Source: Gammaproteobacteria bacterium
GTDB lineage: Bacteria > Pseudomonadota > Gammaproteobacteria > UBA9214
Length of the DNA stretch: 17,818 nucleotides
NCBI GenBank assembly: GCA_030632175.1
Contig: DAOVVG010000023.1
Coordinates: forward strand, 1 to 17,818
Reading direction: 5' to 3'
Below, in pieces: positions 7,682 to 14,549 of this stretch (its first letter is position 1; each line of letters opens with the position of its first letter). A model generated the notes under the pieces. The model ran no database searches. It had not been told where the DNA came from and saw only the letters and a program-made list of their open reading frames with translations. The translations under genes and the position numbers were made by a program.

Positions 7682-8713
7682 GTGAGTAAGATAGTAAGAT
7701 CACGTGCACCACTGCGGCTTGGGTTGGCTGGCGGCGGCACTGATGTGTCACCCTACAGCGATTTGTACGGGGGTAACGTACTCAATGCTGCAATTGATAT
7801 GTATGCGTACTGTACGATCATTGCCGGCAATAATGGTGATGTTGAGTTTCATGCGGTGGACCTTGGTGAAAGCTGGGTATCTCCAGTCAAACAGGATTTC
7901 CCCCTTGAAGGCCCCCTCATGCTGCACAAGGCGATTTATAATCGCATCGTCAGCGAGTTCAATGGGGGTAAGCCTCTTTCCATCAAGGTCATAACCTATG
8001 CAGATGCGCCGCCGGGTAGCGGGCTCGGCACTTCCTCAACGATGGTGGTGGCTATCCTGCGTGCCTATCAGGAACTGCTGAAGCTGCCCCTGGGTGAATA
8101 TGACCTGGCGCAACTGGCCTACGATATAGAGCGCAAGGATTGCGGACTGGGTGGAGGGAAGCAGGATCAGTATGTAGCAACCTTCGGTGGATTCAATTTC
8201 ATGGAATTCTATGCCGATGACAGGGTAATAGTTAATCCGCTGCGCATCCGTGATGAAATCATCAACGAAATCGAATGCAGCATGCTGCTGTATTTTACCG
8301 GCCGCTCGCGGGAATCGGCCAATATAATCAAGGATCAAATACATTCTGCAGAATCAGGTGATGGCAAGTCGCTTCAGGCGATGCACAGGGTCAGGCAGGG
8401 TGCCGTTGAAATGAAGGAGGCACTGCTCAAGGCCGAGATAAGGGTCATGGCTGGGCTTCTGGGTGAGTCATGGAAGGCAAAACGTGATATGGCACAGTCA
8501 ATTTCAAACTCTCTCATTGATCAGTTATTTGAAAAGTCGCTTGAAGCAGGTGCCATATCAGCAAAAATATCCGGTGCCGGTGGTGGTGGATTCATGATGT
8601 TGTTTGTCGAGCCAACGTCGAAACTGGACGTGATGGCGGCCTTGTCCGGATTTGACGGTTCATTTTATCGATTCCACTTCACCAAAGAAGGCGCCCAGGG
8701 ATGGTCAGTATGA
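7682..8713 (+). CDS. hddA: D-glycero-alpha-D-manno-heptose 7-phosphate kinase
   Basis: A GHMP-family sugar kinase, 343 residues from GTG 7682. It opens VRSRAPLRLGLAGGGTDVSP, the typical HddA N-terminus, carries the ATP loop PPGSGLGTSS (110-119), and ends with the GHMP motif 3 (SGAGGGGFMMLF). It puts a phosphate on C1 of heptose 7-phosphate in the GDP-heptose pathway. I chose GTG 7682 because GGTGGAG (7667-7673) lies eight bases before it and the protein then starts at the conserved block; a longer frame from TTG 7631 adds 17 unconserved residues that begin within the terminator-like T-run region. It overlaps gmhA by four bases. The phosphatase that acts next (GmhB) is not in the window. Confidence 0.92.
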   Translation: MSKIVRSRAPLRLGLAGGGTDVSPYSDLYGGNVLNAAIDMYAYCTIIAGNNGDVEFHAVDLGESWVSPVKQDFPLEGPLMLHKAIYNRIVSEFNGGKPLSIKVITYADAPPGSGLGTSSTMVVAILRAYQELLKLPLGEYDLAQLAYDIERKDCGLGGGKQDQYVATFGGFNFMEFYADDRVIVNPLRIRDEIINEIECSMLLYFTGRSRESANIIKDQIHSAESGDGKSLQAMHRVRQGAVEMKEALLKAEIRVMAGLLGESWKAKRDMAQSISNSLIDQLFEKSLEAGAISAKISGAGGGGFMMLFVEPTSKLDVMAALSGFDGSFYRFHFTKEGAQGWSV

Positions 8714-9303
8714 GCAACGATGCAATCATCAGGGCAATAGGGGATTCAATCAGTGTCAAGCAGAAGATTCTTGAGGATGAGGGGCTGTTAAATTCAATAC
8801 ATGATATCGCTGATGAATGTATCGCCGCATACAGACAGGGTAATCGTGTTCTGCTGGCTGGAAACGGTGGCAGTGCGGCCGATGCACAGCATATTGCTGC
8901 AGAGTTTGTGGGCAGGTATGCATTTGACAGGACTGGCTTGCCTGCAATAGCCTTTACCACAGATACCTCCATGCTCACGGCAATCGCGAATGATTATGGT
9001 TTTGATCAGATATTCCGCCGCCAGCTTGAGGCCAACGGCAGCAAGGATGATGTTTTTATTGGTATCAGCACCTCCGGAAATTCAGCTAATGTAGTTGCTG
9101 CGCTGCAGCGGGCCCGGGAACTGGACATTATCACCGTAGGTCTGACGGGGCAGGGTGGGGGAGAAATGCAATCGCTTTGTGACTACTGTCTTCAGGTGCC
9201 GTCGACGAGTACGCCACGTATACAGGAATCACATATCATGCTGGGTCACATCATCTGCGACCTCGTTGAGGAGACATTATTTGGCGGGCAGGACAACCGG
9301 TGA
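8710..9303 (+). CDS. gmhA: Sedoheptulose 7-phosphate isomerase (phosphoheptose isomerase)
   Basis: A 197-residue SIS-domain protein, the usual GmhA length. It has GNGGSAADAQH at 51-61, GISTSGNSANV in the middle, and SHIMLGHIICD near the end. Glu65 and His180 fall at the positions of the E. coli GmhA catalytic pair. It turns sedoheptulose 7-phosphate into D-glycero-D-manno-heptose 7-phosphate, the first step of heptose synthesis. ATG 8710 overlaps the hddA stop as ATGA and has AGGG nine bases upstream; ATG 8701 would have the AGGG directly against it, so I rejected it. A pathway copy for LPS core may exist elsewhere; this one is clearly dedicated to the GDP-heptose set. Confidence 0.94.
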   Translation: MSNDAIIRAIGDSISVKQKILEDEGLLNSIHDIADECIAAYRQGNRVLLAGNGGSAADAQHIAAEFVGRYAFDRTGLPAIAFTTDTSMLTAIANDYGFDQIFRRQLEANGSKDDVFIGISTSGNSANVVAALQRARELDIITVGLTGQGGGEMQSLCDYCLQVPSTSTPRIQESHIMLGHIICDLVEETLFGGQDNR

Positions 9304-9998
9304 AGGCCATTGTCCTCGCCGGCGGGCTGGGAACACGCTTGTCCGACATCACCAGCGATATTCCCAAACCCATGGCCAAAGTCGGGGCACGCCCGTTTCT
9401 TGAGTATCTTCTGGATTACCTGGTTGAGCAGGGTGCTGAGCAGGCTGTGCTGGCTGTCTCACACAAGTGGGAAGTAATTCGGGAACACTTTGGAAATACC
9501 TATCGCGGGATTCCCCTGAGTTACTCGGTTGAAGACGAGCCATTGGGTACAGGCGGTGCAATCAGGCAAGCGCTGGAAACACTTCCTGATGATGAAATAA
9601 TTGTGCTGAACGGGGATACCCTGTTTCACATTGACCTTGAGGCTTTTGCAACTACGCACCATAGAGGCAAGGCGCTGCTTACTATAGCGCTTAAACAGGT
9701 GGCTGATTGTGGCAGATTCGGGCGTGCCAAAATATCAGATAATGGCGTGATTACCGAGTTCCTGGAGAAATCCACGAATGGTTCAGGATTGATAAACGGC
9801 GGAATCTATATGCTGAATCGCCGCTTGCTGGACGATTTTCCGATGCCTGTGAAATTCTCGTTTGAACAGGATCTGCTCGAACCGAATATCGCTCGTATTC
9901 GTCCTGTCGCATTTCAGTCAAATGCATATTTCATAGACATGGGTGTTCCGGAAGACTACGAACGTGCCCAGAGTGAAATCGGTGGCGTGCAATGCTGA
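9300..9998 (+). CDS. hddC: D-glycero-alpha-D-manno-heptose 1-phosphate guanylyltransferase
   Basis: A 232-residue nucleotidyltransferase of the sugar-phosphate type. The signature reads LAGGLGTRL at 6-14 then PKPM at 22-25 (activating Lys23), with the metal Asp in LNGDT (Asp106). GTG 9300 overlaps the gmhA stop (GTGA), so hddA-gmhA-hddC is one coupled unit. The neighbours make HddC, which forms GDP-D-glycero-alpha-D-manno-heptose, far more likely than a glucose or mannose 1-phosphate transferase, although those families look alike in sequence. The product feeds O-antigen, capsule or S-layer glycans, in contrast to the ADP-beta-heptose used for LPS inner core. Confidence 0.88.
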   Translation: MKAIVLAGGLGTRLSDITSDIPKPMAKVGARPFLEYLLDYLVEQGAEQAVLAVSHKWEVIREHFGNTYRGIPLSYSVEDEPLGTGGAIRQALETLPDDEIIVLNGDTLFHIDLEAFATTHHRGKALLTIALKQVADCGRFGRAKISDNGVITEFLEKSTNGSGLINGGIYMLNRRLLDDFPMPVKFSFEQDLLEPNIARIRPVAFQSNAYFIDMGVPEDYERAQSEIGGVQC

Positions 9999-10079
9999 TG
10001 ACAGCTCTGCACAGTGTTGTGACAGCGTGACCGGCAGGTAGCGAAGCAGTCTTTGTAAAACAGATGAGTGTACAGTTCC

Positions 10080-11246
10080 ATGAAAGAAATTGATGGCCTT
10101 CGCCTGTTGATGATCACGGAGCTGTTTCTGCCAACCAAAGGCGGAACTGCGGTCTCTTTTGACGACGATTTCCGTCGGCTCGGCAGCAAGGAAGTGCATA
10201 TTATCACCGCTGATGTGCCAGGCGCAGCGGATTTCGATCACGATCACCCGAATAGCATACACCGGCTGGTCCTCAAGCGGCGACCCTGGATCAAACCGGA
10301 ATCCTTGTTTATTTACACCAAGTTGTTTCTAAAATCATTCTGGATGACGCTGACCCGGCGTATTGTTGCCGTTTTTGCGGGACGAGCCTTGCCAGAGGGC
10401 TTCATCGCGCTCGCAGTCGCGCGTTTAACCGGACGTCCTGTGTTGATCTATGCACATGGGGAAGAATTGACAGGCTGGGGCAGGGGAAAGAAATTCCAGG
10501 CAATGTGCTATGTCTTGCGCCGTGCTGACTGGATCCTTTCCAACAGCGACTACACCCGTGACATCCTGGTTAGCTTGATCGGTGTCAAACCACAACGCAT
10601 TGCACTGGTCTATCCCACAGTAGACGAGGAGCGGTTTCGTCCGGGATTGCCGAGTAGTGACTTGCGTAGCACGATCGGCCTTTCTGAAGAGAAACAGCTT
10701 ATTCTGTCGGTGGGCCGCCTGCAACGGCGAAAAGGTTTTGACAATGTTATTCGAGCCTTGCCGGATCTTCGGCAACAAGGGATGGACGTGGAGTATGCCC
10801 TGATTGGCATCGGTGATGATCTTGATCATCTGCGTAGTTTGGCGCAGGAACTTGGTGTCCTTGATCGTGTGCATTTTCTCGGTCACGTGAGCTACGAAGA
10901 TCTGCCCCGCTGGTACAATGCATGTGATGTTTTCGCCATGCCCAACCGTGATATTGACGGGGATACCGAGGGTTTTGGTCTTGTATTCCTGGAAGTGGCG
11001 GCAAGTGGCAAGCCAGGCATCGCAGGTACAGCGGGGGGGACGGGTTCTGCGGTAGTGGATGGGGAGACAGGGTTACGCGTAGATGGTGAAAAAGTGGAAG
11101 AGATAGCGCAGGCACTGACGCGCCTTTTGTGCAATCCTGCAGAGGCAGCGGAAATGGGGCGGAAGGCACGTTTACGGGTAATCGATAATTTCACCCATGT
11201 TCGGAGGGTGGACCAACTGCGCAAGTTGGCCTTAAAGAAAGGGTGA
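10080..11246 (+). CDS. Family 4 glycosyltransferase (GT-B fold)
   Basis: A 388-residue protein from ATG 10080. The N-terminal half opens LRLLMITELFLPTKGGTA, typical of GT4. The C-terminal half holds SVGRLQRRKGFDN, a nucleotide-sugar binding block, and the E-x7-E motif EGFGLVFLE (Glu297 and Glu305) followed by GTGSAVVDGETG. It should be a retaining transferase acting in the cytoplasm on the growing glycan; a mannosyl or heptosyl donor is plausible from the neighbouring GDP-heptose genes. A GTG at 10068 in the same frame would add four residues; neither start has a good ribosome binding site, and ATG is the simpler choice. Its 3' end (RVDQLRKLA) resembles a relic at 14041-14124. Confidence 0.92.
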   Translation: MKEIDGLRLLMITELFLPTKGGTAVSFDDDFRRLGSKEVHIITADVPGAADFDHDHPNSIHRLVLKRRPWIKPESLFIYTKLFLKSFWMTLTRRIVAVFAGRALPEGFIALAVARLTGRPVLIYAHGEELTGWGRGKKFQAMCYVLRRADWILSNSDYTRDILVSLIGVKPQRIALVYPTVDEERFRPGLPSSDLRSTIGLSEEKQLILSVGRLQRRKGFDNVIRALPDLRQQGMDVEYALIGIGDDLDHLRSLAQELGVLDRVHFLGHVSYEDLPRWYNACDVFAMPNRDIDGDTEGFGLVFLEVAASGKPGIAGTAGGTGSAVVDGETGLRVDGEKVEEIAQALTRLLCNPAEAAEMGRKARLRVIDNFTHVRRVDQLRKLALKKG

Positions 11247-11400
11247 AGCCATCAGCGGTTGTTCATAGAGCGGATGTTGGCTGGTATGAATTCCAGTGCT
11301 GATAGTGCAGCAACTGTCATGAGGAAGTGAGCTTTGTGAGAAAACTGGTAGCTATGTCTGATGACAGGGCAATTGGCATTGAAAGACTTGAGGAGGACTA

Positions 11401-11544
11401 GTGTGTGAGCATATGAAATTCTGGCATACATCCATCATTAGCGTGATGATCTTGCTCGGGGATCTGATTGTGCCTGCTCAGAACTATGCCGTAGCGTCCA
11501 TTATGCATTGTTCCAGCTTTCCCCGTTTCCAGCGATGCAATTGA
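11401..11544 (+). CDS. Possible small leader ORF (47 aa) overlapping the SGNH gene start
   Basis: GTG 11401 follows a perfect AGGAGG (11391-11396) by four bases, the best ribosome binding site in this part of the window, whereas the SGNH gene itself has none visible. The frame encodes 47 residues with a modest hydrophobic stretch and ends TGA 11542-11544, overlapping the SGNH ATG at 11535 in another frame. That layout suits translational coupling. Just upstream a 21-codon frame from GTG 11336, preceded by GAGGA, ends TAG 11399-11401, sharing a base with this GTG. No family is recognised, and chance is possible for such short frames. Confidence 0.3.
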   Translation: MCEHMKFWHTSIISVMILLGDLIVPAQNYAVASIMHCSSFPRFQRCN

Positions 11545-12632
11545 GCCACAGCCAAAAAGTCGTACTGTCAACTGTGCTTGTGCTCTTTGTTGTGTTCCTG
11601 ATGCTGGCTTTAGCGGAGGGGGCTGTTCAACTCCGACAATGGGTAAAGTATGGGCATTCCGGACAATTAGATGCCATTTACGCTGTCGATCAGGAAACTG
11701 GTCTGCGCGTCCCGGTGGCAAATGCATCGACCCGTACAATAAGCATCAATTCGTTGGGATTCCGTGGGCCGCCTGTAAAGCAGCCCAAGCCCGCGGGCAC
11801 TCTGCGTCTCACTTTTCTCGGAGCATCTACCACTTTCTGCGCCGAAGTTAGCGGCAATGAACTGACATGGCCATATCTTGTAACGCAGGCCTTGCAAGAT
11901 GCCATACCGGACATTAATTTTGATTTTGTTAACGGCGCTGTGCCTGGCTACACGGCCGAGTCATCGTTGCTTAATCTTCGTAAACGGGTCGCGCCTCTTC
12001 AGCCGGATGTAATCGTTATCTATCACGCTACGAATGACCTTTCACGAGAGACCCGTTCTTTGGCACTGGAACAAGGAATCTATGAAGATGGCAAAGTGGG
12101 GGAGAAGAGTTGGTTAGCTGAATACTCGCTTCTGTGGTACCTGGTAGAGAAAAATCTGCGTCTTAATGATCTACAGCGGGATGCTGTGGCTAATAGGGAA
12201 CGTCTGGTGTTCTCGCCGCCGGCTCTCGGTGCACAGTTTCGCAAGGAGTTAACATGGCTCGTAATAGAAGCCAGGGAAGTTGCCGGGATCGTCGCGCTGG
12301 TAACTTTCTCCCATCAAATTCGCCCTGAGCAAACACCCGAACAACAGTTGATTGCGGCTAAATCAGCTTTGTACTACATGCCATTCATGACGCCACATGG
12401 TTTGATAGAGGCCTTCACACAATACAATGAGATTATTCGTGAAGTCGCTCGTGAAACCGGCGCAGTTCTCATCGAGGGCGAAACAGTTATACCGGGGGAC
12501 AGTGAGCATTTTAACGACTCTGTCCATTTCAAGGATGCTGGTAGCCGCGCGATGGCGCACCGGGTTAGCGAGGTTCTTCTGAAGTCAACCAGGTTTCAGG
12601 CTCTGGCAGCAGGTAAACGGAGCGGTAGCTGA
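11535..12632 (+). CDS. Membrane-anchored SGNH/GDSL hydrolase-like protein (possible O-acyltransferase or esterase)
   Basis: A 365-residue protein with an N-terminal membrane segment (about 8-29) and an exported SGNH domain. Block I is LGASTTF with Ser98, the middle block reads YHATNDL (Asn/Asp of the GxND motif kept), and the end has DSVH (Asp328, His331) with FKDAGS after it. The Ser-His-Asp set is complete. Such proteins either hydrolyse esters or, like AlgX, AlgJ and DltD, act with an MBOAT to finish acyl transfer in the periplasm. Two MBOAT genes in the window favour the second (inference). The frame opens earlier at TTG 11508, but ATG 11535 puts the membrane anchor at the very N-terminus; neither start has a clear ribosome binding site, and coupling to a small upstream frame may explain it. 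Confidence 0.85.
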   Translation: MQLSHSQKVVLSTVLVLFVVFLMLALAEGAVQLRQWVKYGHSGQLDAIYAVDQETGLRVPVANASTRTISINSLGFRGPPVKQPKPAGTLRLTFLGASTTFCAEVSGNELTWPYLVTQALQDAIPDINFDFVNGAVPGYTAESSLLNLRKRVAPLQPDVIVIYHATNDLSRETRSLALEQGIYEDGKVGEKSWLAEYSLLWYLVEKNLRLNDLQRDAVANRERLVFSPPALGAQFRKELTWLVIEAREVAGIVALVTFSHQIRPEQTPEQQLIAAKSALYYMPFMTPHGLIEAFTQYNEIIREVARETGAVLIEGETVIPGDSEHFNDSVHFKDAGSRAMAHRVSEVLLKSTRFQALAAGKRSGS

Positions 12633-12671
12633 CCTGGTGCATTGACTGGTTGCAAGTGCGCTGTAAGTAGC

Positions 12672-12806
12672 AAGCCCTGCGATCCGATTCTGATGTTCAA
12701 GATTCTGATACTGCCAAGCCTGTAAAACCTCGGCGATCAGCAGGCAGAGTGCCAAATCCCTGGTCAATACGCTTTGGTGGGCGCCTTGCCTCTCGCGTTA
12801 CAAGGA
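12672..12806 (+). pseudogene. Remnant of an IS5-family transposase
   Basis: The plus frame reads KPCDPILMFKILILPSL, a TAA stop (12723-12725), then NLGDQQAECQIPGQYAL. This follows the N-terminal pattern of IS5-type transposases (DPVLMFKxLVLQ.LYNLSDEQ.E.QI.DR.SF.RFLGL), with the stop exactly where the Tyr of LYNLSD belongs, so one base change from TAT/TAC. The downstream similarity fades after about 12806, and no other part of an IS, terminal repeats or target duplication could be found. It is a decayed fragment about 45 codons long, in the 319-base gap (12633-12951) between the SGNH gene and the reverse-strand esterase. The rest of that gap shows nothing recognisable. Confidence 0.75.
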
Positions 12807-12951
12807 GTAGCATGGTCCAGCTATCGAGCGCCTGAGAATGTTGCATTTTAAATAAAGCCAGACCACATTATCCGAACAGTAACCCGCATCTGTCACCATT
12901 CCCGTGTAGCTACCGGCAACATAGTGGTTTATTCGGGGTGACTTGATGCTA

Positions 12952-13926
12952 TCACCGGTGAGGGTGATTCTTTTTGTCGAATGCGTCGAGGAAGAAATTT
13001 ACCCTGTCCTGGTTCAGGTTGCTGAATCTGTATAAGTAATTTCCCCGAAGTTTCAGTACACACATAATGCCAATCCGGTCCATCTTTTCCTTGAGCAGGT
13101 GTCCGAAGCGTGGGTGATGTATGTAATCCTTTCCGCGAGTAACTGTTTTCACAGGTTCGTCGGCCTGCGAGTAGTACAGCATAACCGGGACATCATCCCT
13201 GGTCAGGTGGTTGATCGGTGATGCATCGATAAACAGGGGGTGGTAAATCGGGTTATTGATATCGGCTGCAGAGTGCATGCCGAAAAGAGCGATCAGTGGC
13301 TTATCAATATGATTCGTGTTGAAAAGTTTCATGATCTTTCGCGGGTCATAGGTCGTTTGGGTATCATATACCACGGCCGCGCTAATCCGCGTTGACTGCC
13401 TGGCTATCGGGTCCTTGCTGATCGGGTCTGCCATATCTTCATGAAAGGCGAGCCACAGGGATATCCCTCCCCCGGCTGAAACACCGCTTGCTCCGATTCG
13501 AGTCGGATCAATGTTGTACCTGGCAGCATGATGCCGTAGAAATTGCAGTGCGCGGGCACTATCGTGCATCTGTGCCGGATAGGGTGCGGTAGTAGAGCGG
13601 CGGTAATTCACAGCAGCGACTGAAATACCTTCCGCTAGCATTGAATTGAGTAGTCGCTGCCTGACCTTTCTTTTGTCACCCCCGTGGAATCCCCCCCCAT
13701 GAAAGTAGACAACAAGTGGTGTCGGATCTTCATTGTCGGCTAGCCAGATGTCCAGCGTGTTTCTTTTATGCGGACCATAAAAGACATCAGCATAATCAGG
13801 CAGTTCCCGTCGCTTTTCCGTCGGCTTATTCATTGTATCGTCTGCAAACGTTGTTACACACACACCTGTGGATAACAGCACGGTAATGCTGAACAGAGTT
13901 AGCCACATGGATGTTCTGTTATCCAT
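12952..13926 (-). CDS. Secreted alpha/beta hydrolase (esterase/lipase-like)
   Basis: On the reverse strand, 324 residues from the ATG at 13926. It starts with a signal peptide (hydrophobic 8-27, likely cut after TFA28), so the enzyme is exported. The oxyanion motif is HGGG (76-79), the nucleophile elbow GVSAGG (Ser150), and there are late candidates for the acid (QADEP) and the base (HPRFGH). This matches the HGGG-type esterase/lipase and BD-FAE-like group, which often deacylate polysaccharides. A longer frame from TTG 13959 adds 11 residues before the signal peptide and seems wrong. It is the only complete gene on this strand here and interrupts an otherwise plus-strand locus, flanked by an IS relic and a GT4 relic, so it may be a later insertion. 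It could trim acyl groups from the locus product (inference). Confidence 0.85.
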   Translation of the reverse strand: MDNRTSMWLTLFSITVLLSTGVCVTTFADDTMNKPTEKRRELPDYADVFYGPHKRNTLDIWLADNEDPTPLVVYFHGGGFHGGDKRKVRQRLLNSMLAEGISVAAVNYRRSTTAPYPAQMHDSARALQFLRHHAARYNIDPTRIGASGVSAGGGISLWLAFHEDMADPISKDPIARQSTRISAAVVYDTQTTYDPRKIMKLFNTNHIDKPLIALFGMHSAADINNPIYHPLFIDASPINHLTRDDVPVMLYYSQADEPVKTVTRGKDYIHHPRFGHLLKEKMDRIGIMCVLKLRGNYLYRFSNLNQDRVNFFLDAFDKKNHPHR

Positions 13927-14040
13927 ACGGCAATTTTCCGGCCACGGCCGGAACCGCAATCCCGGCTGTTTTTCCTCGCCAGGGAATGAATTTCGCTATT
14001 GTGAAGCGCATTACAGCAGTAGGGCACCCTGATTCTTTTT

Positions 14041-14124
14041 GTGAACTTGTATACCAAGCGTCTCGGATTCAACTTTGCACATAAGTGGCGCGTTGACCAG
14101 TTGCGTGAACTGGCCATGGCCTGA
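14041..14124 (+). pseudogene. Relic of a GT4 glycosyltransferase 3' end
   Basis: One frame ends NFAHKWRVDQLRELAMA and stops at TGA 14122-14124. The end of the GT4 gene at 10080-11246 reads NFTHVRRVDQLRKLAL, matching 11 of 16 residues with the stop at nearly the same place. The bases differ mostly at synonymous positions (for example GTG/GTT, CAA/CAG, CTG/TTG, CGC/CGT), which points to two genes that diverged while coding, not to a recent copy. No further GT4 sequence is seen upstream, where the reverse-strand esterase begins. It is short, so chance cannot be fully excluded. Confidence 0.45.
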
Positions 14125-14205
14125 AGGAGCAAGCCTTCGGCACCTGATTTTCAGCCCGGTCGCAGGGCAGTTAAGACCATTAAAATGAACAGAAGAGTGA
14201 TTCTC

Positions 14206-14234
14206 TTGACGCTTGCTACACAAGTACATAACTT
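14206..14234 (+). promoter_or_regulatory. Candidate sigma-70 promoter for the MBOAT-SGNH gene
   Basis: TTGACG (14206-14211) fits five of six -35 bases. A 17-base spacer leads to TAACTT (14229-14234), a partial -10, with TATAAA just beyond. It would give a leader of roughly 300 bases before the ATG at 14550. Confidence 0.3.
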
Positions 14235-14448
14235 ATAAAGAAGTTTACCAATAACATATTGTTAAATATATCAGGAATTGTCATGATGGTGCACATTTCC
14301 TGATTTCCCTGTTTCGAGTGGTATAGAGGAATGTAGATAAAATACAAAGAGTTGCCTAAAGTCAGGGTCATGCGCAGCCGATCACATTGTATATTCACTG
14401 ATTATTCAGCAGCACAAGTAATGCTTTTCCAGCGGCGACGAAAAGGAC

Positions 14449-14487
14449 CCGGGCAGCAGGGCATCTTTGCTCAACTTGCCCGGTTTT
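14449..14487 (+). terminator. Terminator- or attenuator-like hairpin in the leader
   Basis: CCGGGCA (14449-14455) pairs with TGCCCGG (14477-14483), followed by TTTT (14484-14487). Inside, AGCA and TGCT may add a second short stem. It lies 63 bases before the MBOAT-SGNH start, so it could attenuate that gene or mark the end of an earlier transcript. The loop is long and the T-run short. Confidence 0.35.
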
Positions 14488-14549
14488 GGTTCAACTCTGG
14501 ACTGTAAGTCAGTGACGGCCTTGTTACGGCCCTGATTAGGGAACTTAAA

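Larger units (their letters stand above)
14125..14549. other. AT-rich intergenic region upstream of the MBOAT-SGNH fusion
   Basis: No gene is supported on either strand. The stretch from about 14205 to 14420 is distinctly richer in A and T than the genes around it. It carries a candidate promoter at 14206-14234 and a hairpin at 14449-14487, so it probably serves as the leader and control region of the gene at 14550. ACGGCC occurs twice, six bases then five apart, at about 14514-14530. Confidence 0.5.

Noticed and set aside
12585..12767. Reverse-strand 60-codon frame
   Set aside because: It is the antisense shadow of the IS5-type transposase remnant and the 3' end of the SGNH gene; it has no recognisable domain.
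12951..12968. ATCACC/GGTGAT inverted repeat at the end of the esterase gene as a terminator
   Set aside because: It lies within the last codons, has a six-base stem and no T-run on the reverse strand.
14216..14398. 60-codon reverse-strand frame in the AT-rich gap
   Set aside because: Its length is expected by chance in AT-rich sequence; no ribosome binding site or domain.
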